From positions 10,654 through 18,048 of the forward strand of contig DLGM01000477.1 of assembly GCA_002482705.1 (NCBI GenBank): a stretch of 7,395 nt of DNA, in the 5' to 3' direction. This DNA is from Cyanobacteria bacterium UBA7694. GTDB lineage: Bacteria > Cyanobacteriota > Sericytochromatia > UBA7694. Below are positions 1 through 5,580 of this stretch, piece by piece; positions within the stretch are counted from its first letter, which is position 1; each line of letters opens with the position of its first letter. A program made the position numbers and the translations under genes. The notes beneath the pieces were generated by a model. That model was not told the DNA's origin, searched no databases, and worked only from the letters and a program-made list of their open reading frames with translations.

Positions 1-93
1 AACCTCAGCGGAGCTTCCGAGTTGATTTACACAGGTTCTCCCCAGGTGGAGCGCACCCTTTCCGGGGCTTCTACCCTGCGTTCCGAATCTTGA
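1..93 (+). CDS. 3' end of a DUF2807 / head-GIN-type surface protein (partial)
   Basis: The first frame is open from base 1 to a TGA at 91-93 and gives 30 residues. They contain LSGAS twice around a YTGSP core (LSGASELIYTGSPQVE, then LSGASTLR). This short period of G/S-rich turns and beta strands is typical of the C-terminal part of DUF2807 (GIN, putative adhesin head) proteins, which are usually exported or lipid-anchored and fold as a right-handed beta-helix. The start lies outside the window, so no signal peptide or anchor can be checked. The next gene begins 25 bp downstream on the same strand with no terminator between, so the two are probably co-transcribed. The family call rests on a short stretch and is an inference from motif style. 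Confidence 0.7.
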   Translation, partial: NLSGASELIYTGSPQVERTLSGASTLRSES

Positions 94-118
94 TTGACCA
101 GATACAGGACAGATATCC

Positions 119-1333
119 ATGCAGCAGAATTTTAGCCAACACCCCTCTACGCGTCCCCATTTACAGCTCGTAGACAAGCAGGCTGCAAAACGCCGTGTAC
201 TCTTTCTGATTGTAGATGCGGGAGGAGGCCATCGCAGTGCCGCCAACGCCATTTCCCGGTGTTTAGATCGGGAATATCCCGGTTTGTACGATTATGAATT
301 GGCCGAAGTCAGTTATACGATTGGCCCTCTGGGCCGTTTCTTGGGGGCGACCTATTCCGGCCTCTACAATGTGGCTCTGCAAACCGGGCACTACTGGCTC
401 GAACCCTGGATTTTTGGGGTTCTGAGCCAATCTCGTGATGTCTTATTGCCAATCGGCTTGCCTCATTTTCGCAAATACATCAAAGATCGTTCTCCAGACA
501 TGTTAGTGACCCTGATCCATGGCTCCCATGAAGTGACCCATGCGATGATGCAAAAAGATGGGCATATTCCCAATATGACGGTGGTGACGGATGCGGCCAC
601 GATTCGCCCCTCCTGGGTTCACCCCTATTGTGACCAAGTGATCGTCTCCACGGACGAAGCCCGTCAGGCCTGTCTTGATCTGGGGATTGCCCCGGAGCGG
701 ATTGATGTCTTGGGCCATCCCATTGACCCACGCTTTGCCCGCCCGAGCCCACCTGTGCCTGAGTTGCGCAGACGTTTTGATTTGAGCGAAGATCGCTTTA
801 CGATCATGATTATGATGGGTGGAACCGGGGGCAAAAATATTTACCGCTTTAGTCAATTGTTGCAAGAGGCCGAACTGCCGGTACAAATTGTGGCCTGCTG
901 TGGTTCTGACAAACGCCTCTTGGCGCAAGTGGAGCAATTGGCCAAAGCCTCTTCGACAGTTCCGATCAAGGCCTTGGGTTTTAGCGATGAAATTCCCAAT
1001 TTGATGGCCCTCTCCGATCTGATCATTACCAAGCCGGGGCCGGGTACCATCATGGAAGCCATGGCCAAAGATTTGCCCATGATTATTGATGACACCAACT
1101 ACACCATGTGGCAGGAAAAAGGCAATCTCGACTATGTACGCAAACACAATTTGGGCCGGATTATTGTTGACCCTTCCGAGCTTTTGCCGGTTGTGCGTAC
1201 CCTGATGAATGACTCCACAGCGCTAGAGTTGATGCGTGAGAATATTCGCAAACATAAAAAGCCTGAGGCGACCCGTCAGATTGCCCAGTTAATCCATGAG
1301 CGTTTGCAACAAGCGGAGCAAACACCTTTATGA
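119..1333 (+). CDS. GT28-family glycosyltransferase, MGDG synthase / UgtP-like (glycolipid synthesis)
   Basis: A 404-residue protein with the two-domain GT-B layout of the MGDG-synthase/MurG superfamily. Such enzymes transfer a sugar from a UDP-sugar to diacylglycerol or a related lipid at the cytoplasmic membrane face. The N-terminal acceptor domain carries the signature DAGGGHRSAANAI (GGGHRSAA at residues 35-42), which matches the SDTGGGHR-type motif of MGDG synthases. The C-terminal nucleotide-sugar domain begins near MMGGTGG (232-238) and has the donor-binding motif KPGPGTIMEA (305-314), equivalent to KxGPGTxxEA in the family. There is no signal peptide or transmembrane helix, so a peripheral membrane protein is expected. 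The length fits the family. The start is supported by AGGA at 106-109, 9 nt before the ATG. The stop overlaps the beta-lactamase start (ATGA). Sugar donor (glucose, galactose or GlcNAc) and acceptor cannot be read from the sequence. Confidence 0.92.
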   Translation: MQQNFSQHPSTRPHLQLVDKQAAKRRVLFLIVDAGGGHRSAANAISRCLDREYPGLYDYELAEVSYTIGPLGRFLGATYSGLYNVALQTGHYWLEPWIFGVLSQSRDVLLPIGLPHFRKYIKDRSPDMLVTLIHGSHEVTHAMMQKDGHIPNMTVVTDAATIRPSWVHPYCDQVIVSTDEARQACLDLGIAPERIDVLGHPIDPRFARPSPPVPELRRRFDLSEDRFTIMIMMGGTGGKNIYRFSQLLQEAELPVQIVACCGSDKRLLAQVEQLAKASSTVPIKALGFSDEIPNLMALSDLIITKPGPGTIMEAMAKDLPMIIDDTNYTMWQEKGNLDYVRKHNLGRIIVDPSELLPVVRTLMNDSTALELMRENIRKHKKPEATRQIAQLIHERLQQAEQTPL

Positions 1334-2091
1334 AATCTTTGCTGGCTGGTTGGGTACTGCCCTGGGTGATGGCTTGGCCTGCCCAGGCTGCACCCCTGCC
1401 AGGGCTGAACACCACCCTTTTTGTGCAGCACGCCGAATCGGGGCGCACCTTGGGGGTAAATGCCCCAGACTGGGATCGGGCCACGATTCCGGCCTCGACC
1501 TTTAAAATCCCCAATTCACTGATCGGTCTTGAAACGGGTGTGATCACGCCAACCACTGTCTTCAAGTGGGATGGGGTTCAACGCTGGCTTCCCGACTGGA
1601 ATCAAGATCATCAACTGGCCAGTGCTTTTAAAGTGTCGTGTGTGCCCTGTTACCAAGATTTGGCCCGTAAGGTCGGGCTGAAGCGTATGCGTCACTGGAT
1701 CGATACCTTGGCTTATCCCGGCATGGACATTCAAGCGGGCAACCTCGATGAATTTTGGCTGCGCGGCCGTTCAGCCATTTCTCCCCGTCAACAGGTGGCC
1801 TTTTTAACCCGTTTGGCCCAGCGCCAGTTGCCCCTGTCCCTTGCGACTCAGGACACCGTTGAAAGCATTATGGCCCAAGAACAAACGCCCCAATGGCAGC
1901 TCTTTGCCAAAACCGGCTGGGAGCAAGGAGCGGTCCATCGCGGTTGGTATGTGGGATATGTGCGCAACGGGCAAGGCACCTGGGTATTTGCCACCCGTTT
2001 AGAGGCCCCTGCGCCGGATGAAAAAATCTTTGGGCCTTTGCGCAAACAGATCACCCTTGATTATTTACGCGCTCAGGGGATTATCTCGTAA
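1330..2091 (+). CDS. Class D (OXA-like) serine beta-lactamase
   Basis: A 253-residue exported enzyme expected to hydrolyse beta-lactams in the periplasm through an acyl-serine intermediate. Residues 1-20 form a signal peptide ending AQA, with cleavage before APLPG. Class D motifs occur in order: STFK (56-59; nucleophile Ser56, Lys59 as the residue normally carbamylated), SxV as SCV (103-105), FWLRG with Trp143 (the Trp that stabilises the carbamyl-lysine in OXA enzymes), and KTGW (194-197). The usual YGN motif reads YPG (129-131), and Cys104/Cys107 form a CxxC over the SxV element; both are unusual to my knowledge. The ATG overlaps the glycosyltransferase stop (ATGA), with GGAG at 1315-1318, so translation is probably coupled. 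Neither gene cassette nor IS surrounds it, which suggests a resident gene. Weak or altered activity is possible given YPG. Family identity is secure; substrate range is unknown. Confidence 0.94.
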   Translation: MKSLLAGWVLPWVMAWPAQAAPLPGLNTTLFVQHAESGRTLGVNAPDWDRATIPASTFKIPNSLIGLETGVITPTTVFKWDGVQRWLPDWNQDHQLASAFKVSCVPCYQDLARKVGLKRMRHWIDTLAYPGMDIQAGNLDEFWLRGRSAISPRQQVAFLTRLAQRQLPLSLATQDTVESIMAQEQTPQWQLFAKTGWEQGAVHRGWYVGYVRNGQGTWVFATRLEAPAPDEKIFGPLRKQITLDYLRAQGIIS

Positions 2092-2115
2092 AAAACCGCC
2101 CGGAGGGCCGGGCGG
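2090..2115 (-). terminator. Rho-independent terminator of the EF-hand gene (minus strand)
   Basis: A perfect 8-bp GC-rich stem (CCGCCCGG at 2096-2103, CCGGGCGG at 2108-2115) encloses a 4-nt loop. Read on the minus strand it is followed by six T (complement of A at 2090-2095), the layout of a strong intrinsic terminator for the EF-hand gene that stops at 2143. Read on the + strand the stem is followed by TCAGG, so it is a poor terminator for the beta-lactamase. The U-tract overlaps the beta-lactamase stop codon. Confidence 0.85.
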
Positions 2116-2142
2116 TCAGGTCAATGTGATTGGATCAGGTTG

Positions 2143-2559
2143 TCAGCGGCTGGGAGTGATATAATCGGTGACCAGTTTGCTGTAGTGGGTAAAGACATTG
2201 CTAAACGAAGCCACCGGGTTCAAGATTTTGGTGCGGAATGAGCTTTGGTTGAGGGCTGCCTGGAATTCTTCATGGGTGTGTTTGCTGTTGCCGTTACTGT
2301 CCATGCGTTTGTAAAAGCCGGAGAGTTCTTCCATGCTGATCAGGTTGTCGGCCACTTTAATTTCATCGATGGTGTCGAATTCATAGTTGCGGGCGGCATT
2401 GGCGAGATAAGCATCGCCTTGAATGGTGCTGACCGCTTTAAATTCTTCGCGGTTGAGTTTGATGTCGCCATCTTTGTCCGCTTTAAAAACGTCCATAGCG
2501 GCTTTTAAGTCCCAATAACGATGAGCTTGGCCAATCCAGGGCATAGGCGACAACGGCAT
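2143..2559 (-). CDS. Small EF-hand (calcium-binding-like) protein
   Basis: A 138-residue protein with no signal peptide or membrane segment, so probably cytoplasmic. It has two recognisable EF-hand loops. The first, residues 28-39 (DKDGD...EE), has D28, D30, D32 and the bidentate E39. The second, residues 87-98 (DSNGN...EE), has D87, N89, N91 and E98. Position 6 of each loop is Ile or Ser instead of the usual Gly, and position 8 of the second is His, so affinity for Ca2+ may be reduced. Between them, residues 65-79 ending in SMEEL look like a decayed third hand. The C-terminal 35 residues show no recognised domain. The start is supported by AGAGGA ending about 8 nt upstream. The gene converges on the beta-lactamase and is separated from the permease by 212 bp, so it is likely transcribed alone. 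Target and function are unknown. Confidence 0.85.
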   Translation of the reverse strand: MPLSPMPWIGQAHRYWDLKAAMDVFKADKDGDIKLNREEFKAVSTIQGDAYLANAARNYEFDTIDEIKVADNLISMEELSGFYKRMDSNGNSKHTHEEFQAALNQSSFRTKILNPVASFSNVFTHYSKLVTDYITPSR

Positions 2560-2590
2560 ATCAGTGTTCCTCTTCAGGGGTTATATCTTG

Positions 2591-2599
2591 GTTATACCA
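2591..2599 (-). promoter_or_regulatory. Possible extended -10 promoter for the EF-hand gene
   Basis: On the minus strand the sequence TGGTATAAC (2599 to 2591) matches an extended -10 (TGnTATAAT with one mismatch). It would place a start near 2584 and give a leader of about 25 nt. No -35 hexamer sits at the normal 16-18 bp distance; a TTGATA lies 20 bp upstream, which is too far. The surrounding 2581-2700 stretch is clearly richer in A+T than the genes. This is a weak prediction. Confidence 0.33.
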
Positions 2600-2771
2600 C
2601 CTTCATCACAGCTTAATATCAAGAAATGGATAAGCAAAGATTAATAAATAGTTAACTCATAGTGCGATTTGATTTTAAAAGGTAAAAACATTTCTTTTGC
2701 TTTTCAGGCGGACACCTCGAAAAGACGTGACCCAAGCTTTGGTTTAGGCTGTATCCATAGCGTTGTGGCTG

Positions 2772-3758
2772 TCATTTTCTGGAGGAAGCGACCTTCCTCC
2801 TCAGTGGTATTCTTAACTCCATTTGTTTTTTACTGAGGGGCGTTATTCCCTGAAAGGTTGAAACATTGCGCATTTTCACCCAGAAGGCTTTTATGTGTTT
2901 GTAACTGACCAAGAGCAGTTCAATGGATAAACCCAGAGCTATGATGAGCCCTGCGACTAGGTTTTGTTGATTAAAGGTCCGGCCTAACCAGAGGTCAAGT
3001 AGATAAGCTGTTAACCATTGACCCGTAAAGATAATCAGGGTTGATGACAACAGGGAGACCCGTGGCATACAGATATTCCGGCCAGCAACTACGAAGACTG
3101 AAAGTACTCCTCCGCCTAGCAGGGCGTACCAGGGTAAGTTTGAGAGTTGTGGCAACAAAGCTGCCCAGGGGATGGGTTGTATACTCAGTAACAGGGTGCA
3201 ACCCAGTAAACCTGTCAGAAAATTGACTTGGGTGGCGTGTAACGGGCCAATGCGGCTCCCTAATGCGGCGTTCATACCTGCAACCAGTGTCATCAAGATG
3301 CCGCCAAACACTGCCAAAACCATGGCACTCAAGGCCATCGTTGAGAAATCGAGCATCAGCAGGCAACCCACAGTGGCTAAGATCAAGGTCAGCAATTGTG
3401 GCCACGAGTTAGGGCGCTGGGCGAAACCCAGCCAGCCTGTTCTGTCAATCAGCCAGGAACCCAATAATTGGCCCAGTAATTTTAAAGATAAGGTGGTGCT
3501 CACACCCAAGGTTGATACACAGTAGATATCGGCCCAAGTCAGGCCTATACCGAGGATACCCGGCAGATAGAGCCAGGCTTTTGGCCGTGAAGGTGGGGGG
3601 CGGCTTTCAAAATGCACCAAGGCACTGGCAAATAGGAGCCCTACCCCGTGAATGGTGAACAAGGCTATCCAGATCCCGGTCTGCGCAAATAATTTGTCGT
3701 TGGCTGCCAACATAAATGCAACCAAGCTTCCGATCAAGCTAAGTAAAAAGTAATACAT
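2772..3758 (-). CDS. DMT-superfamily permease, tandem DUF606/YdcZ type, ten TM helices
   Basis: A 328-residue integral inner-membrane protein with ten predicted helices, at roughly residues 2-20, 30-50, 64-82, 90-108, 122-138, 142-162, 174-194, 212-228, 238-256 and 268-288 (numbering from the upstream Met). The two five-helix halves are an internal duplication: AND at 20-22 aligns with GMN at 162-164, and LLGQLLGSWL (95-104) with FTGQWLTAYL (245-254). This is the fused form of the DUF606/YdcZ branch of the drug/metabolite transporter superfamily; the substrate is unknown. Two adjacent ATGs are possible. AGGAGG (3769 to 3764) is only 2 nt from the first (3761) but 5 nt from the second (3758), so I chose the second. 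A basic cytoplasmic tail of about 40 residues (289-329) follows the last helix. A divergent CRP/FNR-type regulator next door is the likely controller. Confidence 0.87.
   Translation of the reverse strand: MYYFLLSLIGSLVAFMLAANDKLFAQTGIWIALFTIHGVGLLFASALVHFESRPPPSRPKAWLYLPGILGIGLTWADIYCVSTLGVSTTLSLKLLGQLLGSWLIDRTGWLGFAQRPNSWPQLLTLILATVGCLLMLDFSTMALSAMVLAVFGGILMTLVAGMNAALGSRIGPLHATQVNFLTGLLGCTLLLSIQPIPWAALLPQLSNLPWYALLGGGVLSVFVVAGRNICMPRVSLLSSTLIIFTGQWLTAYLLDLWLGRTFNQQNLVAGLIIALGLSIELLLVSYKHIKAFWVKMRNVSTFQGITPLSKKQMELRIPLRRKVASSRK
2781..2800. repeat. 8-bp inverted repeat in the last codons of the permease
   Basis: GGAGGAAG (2781-2788) and CTTCCTCC (2793-2800) pair perfectly around a 4-nt loop, so the mRNA could form a stem 6 nt before the stop codon. 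No T-run follows on either strand, so it is not a canonical intrinsic terminator. It could be a 3' mRNA-stabilising stem, or simply a product of codons for the basic tail (RKVASS). Confidence 0.45.
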
Positions 3759-3775
3759 CATTGCCTCCTGTTGTT

Positions 3776-3781
3776 GTTATA
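3776..3781 (-). promoter_or_regulatory. Candidate -10 element of the permease gene
   Basis: The minus-strand hexamer TATAAC (3781 to 3776) is the best -10 match upstream of the permease. The implied start, near 3769, leaves a very short leader that begins at the AGGAGG site. No -35 is present at the right distance (ACCCTT occupies it), so activation by a bound regulator is plausible. The 12-bp palindrome at 3807-3818 is centred about 44 bp upstream of the inferred start, close to a class II CRP/FNR activation position. Confidence 0.38.
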
Positions 3782-3806
3782 CGTCTCGGGGAAGTCAGAA
3801 GGGTTA

Positions 3807-3818
3807 GGACATATGTCC
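3807..3818. promoter_or_regulatory. Perfect 12-bp palindrome, candidate operator between permease and regulator
   Basis: GGACATATGTCC is its own reverse complement and is the only perfect palindrome of this length I noticed in the 140-bp divergent spacer. It does not match the CRP (TGTGA-N6-TCACA) or FNR (TTGAT-N4-ATCAA) consensus, but family members with divergent recognition helices read other half-sites. By estimated promoters it lies near -44 of the permease and near -64 of the regulator. A chance palindrome of this length is uncommon but possible. Binding by the adjacent regulator is an inference. Confidence 0.5.
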
Positions 3819-3864
3819 CAGGTGATTGTCTTGACTCAGGTCCCGGAGCGCAGCCAAGCTGAAA

Positions 3865-3870
3865 TATAGA
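3865..3870 (+). promoter_or_regulatory. Candidate -10 element of the CRP/FNR-type regulator gene
   Basis: TATAGA lies 28 nt before the regulator start codon and is a 4-5 of 6 match to the sigma70 -10. A TTGACT at 3831-3836 is a good -35 hexamer, but the 28-bp spacing between them is too long for them to act together. Either the promoter depends on an activator or one of the two elements is fortuitous. Confidence 0.28.
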
Positions 3871-3898
3871 GATCCTTGATCGTCGAAAGGATGGGGGA

Positions 3899-4540
3899 AT
3901 GAGCGAAACGATTGCAGCCAGTTTGGTGCCTGTATTAAAACCTTATGCCCAGGTGCGGGGGTATCCCGGAGGTACGACCCTGATCGAAAAGGGAGAGCCG
4001 ATGACCCACCTGCGTATCATTCAGCAGGGCAAGGCCAAGATGGTGGTCTATACCAGTGAAGCCAAAGAATTGCTGTTATTTTTTACCCGTGAATATGAAG
4101 TCTTGGGGGATCTGGAGTTTTTTGCACCGGGCGTATGTACAGTGACGGTAAAAACGGTGACCGACTGTGAATTGCTGGAAGTTGAGCTGGGGGTGGTACA
4201 GCAGTTGGTTGCAGACAATCCGCATTTGCTCAGGCTGCTGGGCAGCTTGGTTGCATTTAAACTGCGCCGGGCCAATAACAAACATTCGGTTAATATTTTG
4301 TATCCCCTGCGTGAGCGTTTGGCCAGTTATCTGACCTGTCTGGTCTCCGGTTCCGAGCGTGAAGATTTAAGCAGCGACTCTTTGGGTGATTTGGCCGATT
4401 TATTGGGCAGCAGCTATCGTCACTTGAACCGTGTCATTACCCAACTGTGTGAAGAAGCGATTTTGAAGCGGACACCATGGGGCATTGCCGTGATTGATTG
4501 GCCTCGTCTGAAGCGAATTGCGCGGGATATTTATTTTTGA
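3899..4540 (+). CDS. CRP/FNR-family transcriptional regulator, YeiL-like
   Basis: A 213-residue cytoplasmic DNA-binding protein. The N-terminal half has the cyclic-nucleotide-binding beta-roll pattern (GxTLIEKGEP near 25-34, LRIIQQGKAKM at 38-48, VLGDLEFF near 69-76, where CRP proteins read GE). A long dimerisation helix follows at about 100-145. The C-terminal winged HTH spans about 160-190 (SLGDLADLLGSSYRHLNRVI), with recognition helix near 171-181. The LGDLEFF element and overall layout resemble E. coli YeiL. There is no N-terminal Cys cluster as in FNR, and the Arg/Ser pair that binds cAMP in CRP is not apparent, so the effector is unknown. AAAGG at 3886-3890, 8 nt before the ATG, supports the start. 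It is divergent from the DUF606 permease and probably controls it. No convincing terminator follows. Confidence 0.88.
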   Translation: MSETIAASLVPVLKPYAQVRGYPGGTTLIEKGEPMTHLRIIQQGKAKMVVYTSEAKELLLFFTREYEVLGDLEFFAPGVCTVTVKTVTDCELLEVELGVVQQLVADNPHLLRLLGSLVAFKLRRANNKHSVNILYPLRERLASYLTCLVSGSEREDLSSDSLGDLADLLGSSYRHLNRVITQLCEEAILKRTPWGIAVIDWPRLKRIARDIYF

Positions 4541-4727
4541 GTGGGGATTGGAACCGTGGTTTTTGAGCCAAACAGGACAGATGCAACAGCACAGGTGGGT
4601 CTGAGAGATATTCGGAGGCATATACAATCCCGTTGTTTTGGTTTAAACTGGCCTGAATCCTTTGCCAAAAGACAACTTCTGTGGGTTGGGAATCATCTTT
4701 GATGCACATGTTCAGAAAGGTCGGTGT

Positions 4728-5543
4728 ATGTCGCAAACGGTTTTGATTACTGGCAGCTCTTCTGGGATTGGCAAAGCTGCTGCCCTGTATTTTGCCAAGC
4801 AGGGGTGGCAGGTCGCTGCCACGATGCGCACTCCCGCCCAAGAGACCGAATTGACCCAATTTCCCAATATCAAGCTGTATGCCCTGGATGTTACCGACAC
4901 GGCTTCGATTGATACGGCGATCAGCCAGATTCTGAGCGACTTTGGTGCGCTGGATGTGGTGGTCAACAATGCAGGCTTTGGCGCTGACGGCGTTTTTGAG
5001 GCCATGGATGACGCTTTTATCCAGCGTCAGTTTGACACCAATGTCTTTGGCCTGATGCGTGTGACCCGGGCTGTGTTGCCGCATATGCGCAGCCGCCGCC
5101 AGGGCACGATTGTACAACTTGCCTCAATGGGTGGCCGGATCACCTTCCCTCTCTACAGCATTTATCACGGCACCAAGTGGGCAGTGGAAGGTTTTAGTGA
5201 GGCTTTGCAGTATGAGCTGAAAGGTTTTGGCATTCGCGTCAAGATTGTTGAGCCGGGGGCGATCAAAACCGAATTTTATGGCCGCAGCCGGGCCTTTGCC
5301 AAACCCACCACCACCTCCGACTACGACACCTTGGTGGCCCAATGTGAAGCCGTTACGAGCAACGCGGCCAACAATGGAGCCTCGCCGGAACAGGTGGCTG
5401 CCACCATTTTTAAAGCGGCCACTGACAAGGGTTCACGTATGCGTTATTTGGTCGGGAGTCCGGCCCCGCTGTTGGTGCGTTTGCGCAAGTTGATTCCCGA
5501 CCGCTGGTGGTTTGGTATTGTCCACAATACCTACAAAATTTAG
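4728..5543 (+). CDS. Classical short-chain dehydrogenase/reductase (SDR)
   Basis: A 271-residue soluble Rossmann-fold oxidoreductase using NAD(P)(H). It has TGSSSGIG (8-15) for dinucleotide binding, DVTD (54-57) for the adenine ring, NNAG (80-83), Asn105 in TNVFG, Ser133, Tyr146 and Lys150 (YHGTK), completing the Asn-Ser-Tyr-Lys catalytic tetrad, and EPG (175-177) with Thr181. Arg34 after the second beta strand (ATMR) suggests preference for NADP(H). The substrate cannot be told. The ATG at 4728 is preferred because AAAGG sits 7 nt upstream and the protein then starts directly with the MSQTVLITG strand. A longer form from a TTG at 4662 would add 22 residues outside the fold. The gene has its own 187-bp upstream region and converges with the secreted-protein gene, leaving 3 bp between stop codons. 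Confidence 0.94.
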   Translation: MSQTVLITGSSSGIGKAAALYFAKQGWQVAATMRTPAQETELTQFPNIKLYALDVTDTASIDTAISQILSDFGALDVVVNNAGFGADGVFEAMDDAFIQRQFDTNVFGLMRVTRAVLPHMRSRRQGTIVQLASMGGRITFPLYSIYHGTKWAVEGFSEALQYELKGFGIRVKIVEPGAIKTEFYGRSRAFAKPTTTSDYDTLVAQCEAVTSNAANNGASPEQVAATIFKAATDKGSRMRYLVGSPAPLLVRLRKLIPDRWWFGIVHNTYKI

Positions 5544-5580
5544 CCTTTAGCGACAAATTTTAAAGGTTTTGTTTTTGTCT
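5542..5580 (+). terminator. Probable intrinsic terminator of the SDR gene, inside the opposing gene's 3' end
   Basis: AGCCTTTA (5542-5549) pairs with TAAAGGTT (5561-5568) as an 8-bp stem including one G-U pair, with an 11-nt loop. It is followed on the + strand by T4-G-T5-G-T-C-T, a good U-rich tail. The stem is A/T-rich, so strength is uncertain. It starts within the SDR stop codon and extends into the last codons of the convergent secreted-protein gene. A second inverted repeat (AAAATTT at 5535-5541, AAATTTT at 5555-5561) overlaps it and could compete. Confidence 0.5.

Noticed and set aside
503..1147. Open frame of 214 codons on the minus strand inside the glycosyltransferase gene
   Set aside because: It is antisense to a clearly conserved GT28 protein, its product is His/Arg-rich without any domain, and no ribosome site precedes it.
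1330..2091. Beta-lactamase as a recently acquired resistance cassette
   Set aside because: No IS, integrase, attC-like or terminal repeat was seen, base composition resembles its neighbours, and the start overlaps the upstream gene.
2096..2115. GC-rich hairpin as a terminator for the beta-lactamase (+ strand)
   Set aside because: No T-run follows on the + strand; the T-run is on the minus-strand side.
2245..2508. Open frame of 87 codons on the + strand within the EF-hand gene
   Set aside because: It is antisense to the EF-hand loops, which are clearly coding on the minus strand with a good ribosome site.
3891..3902. Three-codon mini-ORF (ATG GGG GAA TGA) overlapping the regulator start
   Set aside because: It has no properly spaced ribosome site of its own; the AAAGG at 3886-3890 abuts it and suits the ATG at 3899.
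4662..4727. Longer SDR start at a TTG codon
   Set aside because: It adds 22 residues before the first Rossmann strand, and the ATG at 4728 has a well-placed AAAGG.
4541..4727. Small gene, RNA or terminator in the 187-bp spacer before the SDR
   Set aside because: The only short ATG frame (7 codons at 4580) has no support. AACCGTGGTT before a T-run has a 2-nt loop, too small to fold. TACAAT at 4623-4628 lacks a -35.
4437..5117. Open frame of 226 codons on the minus strand across the regulator end and SDR start
   Set aside because: It overlaps two conserved genes in antisense, and its translation has no recognisable domain.
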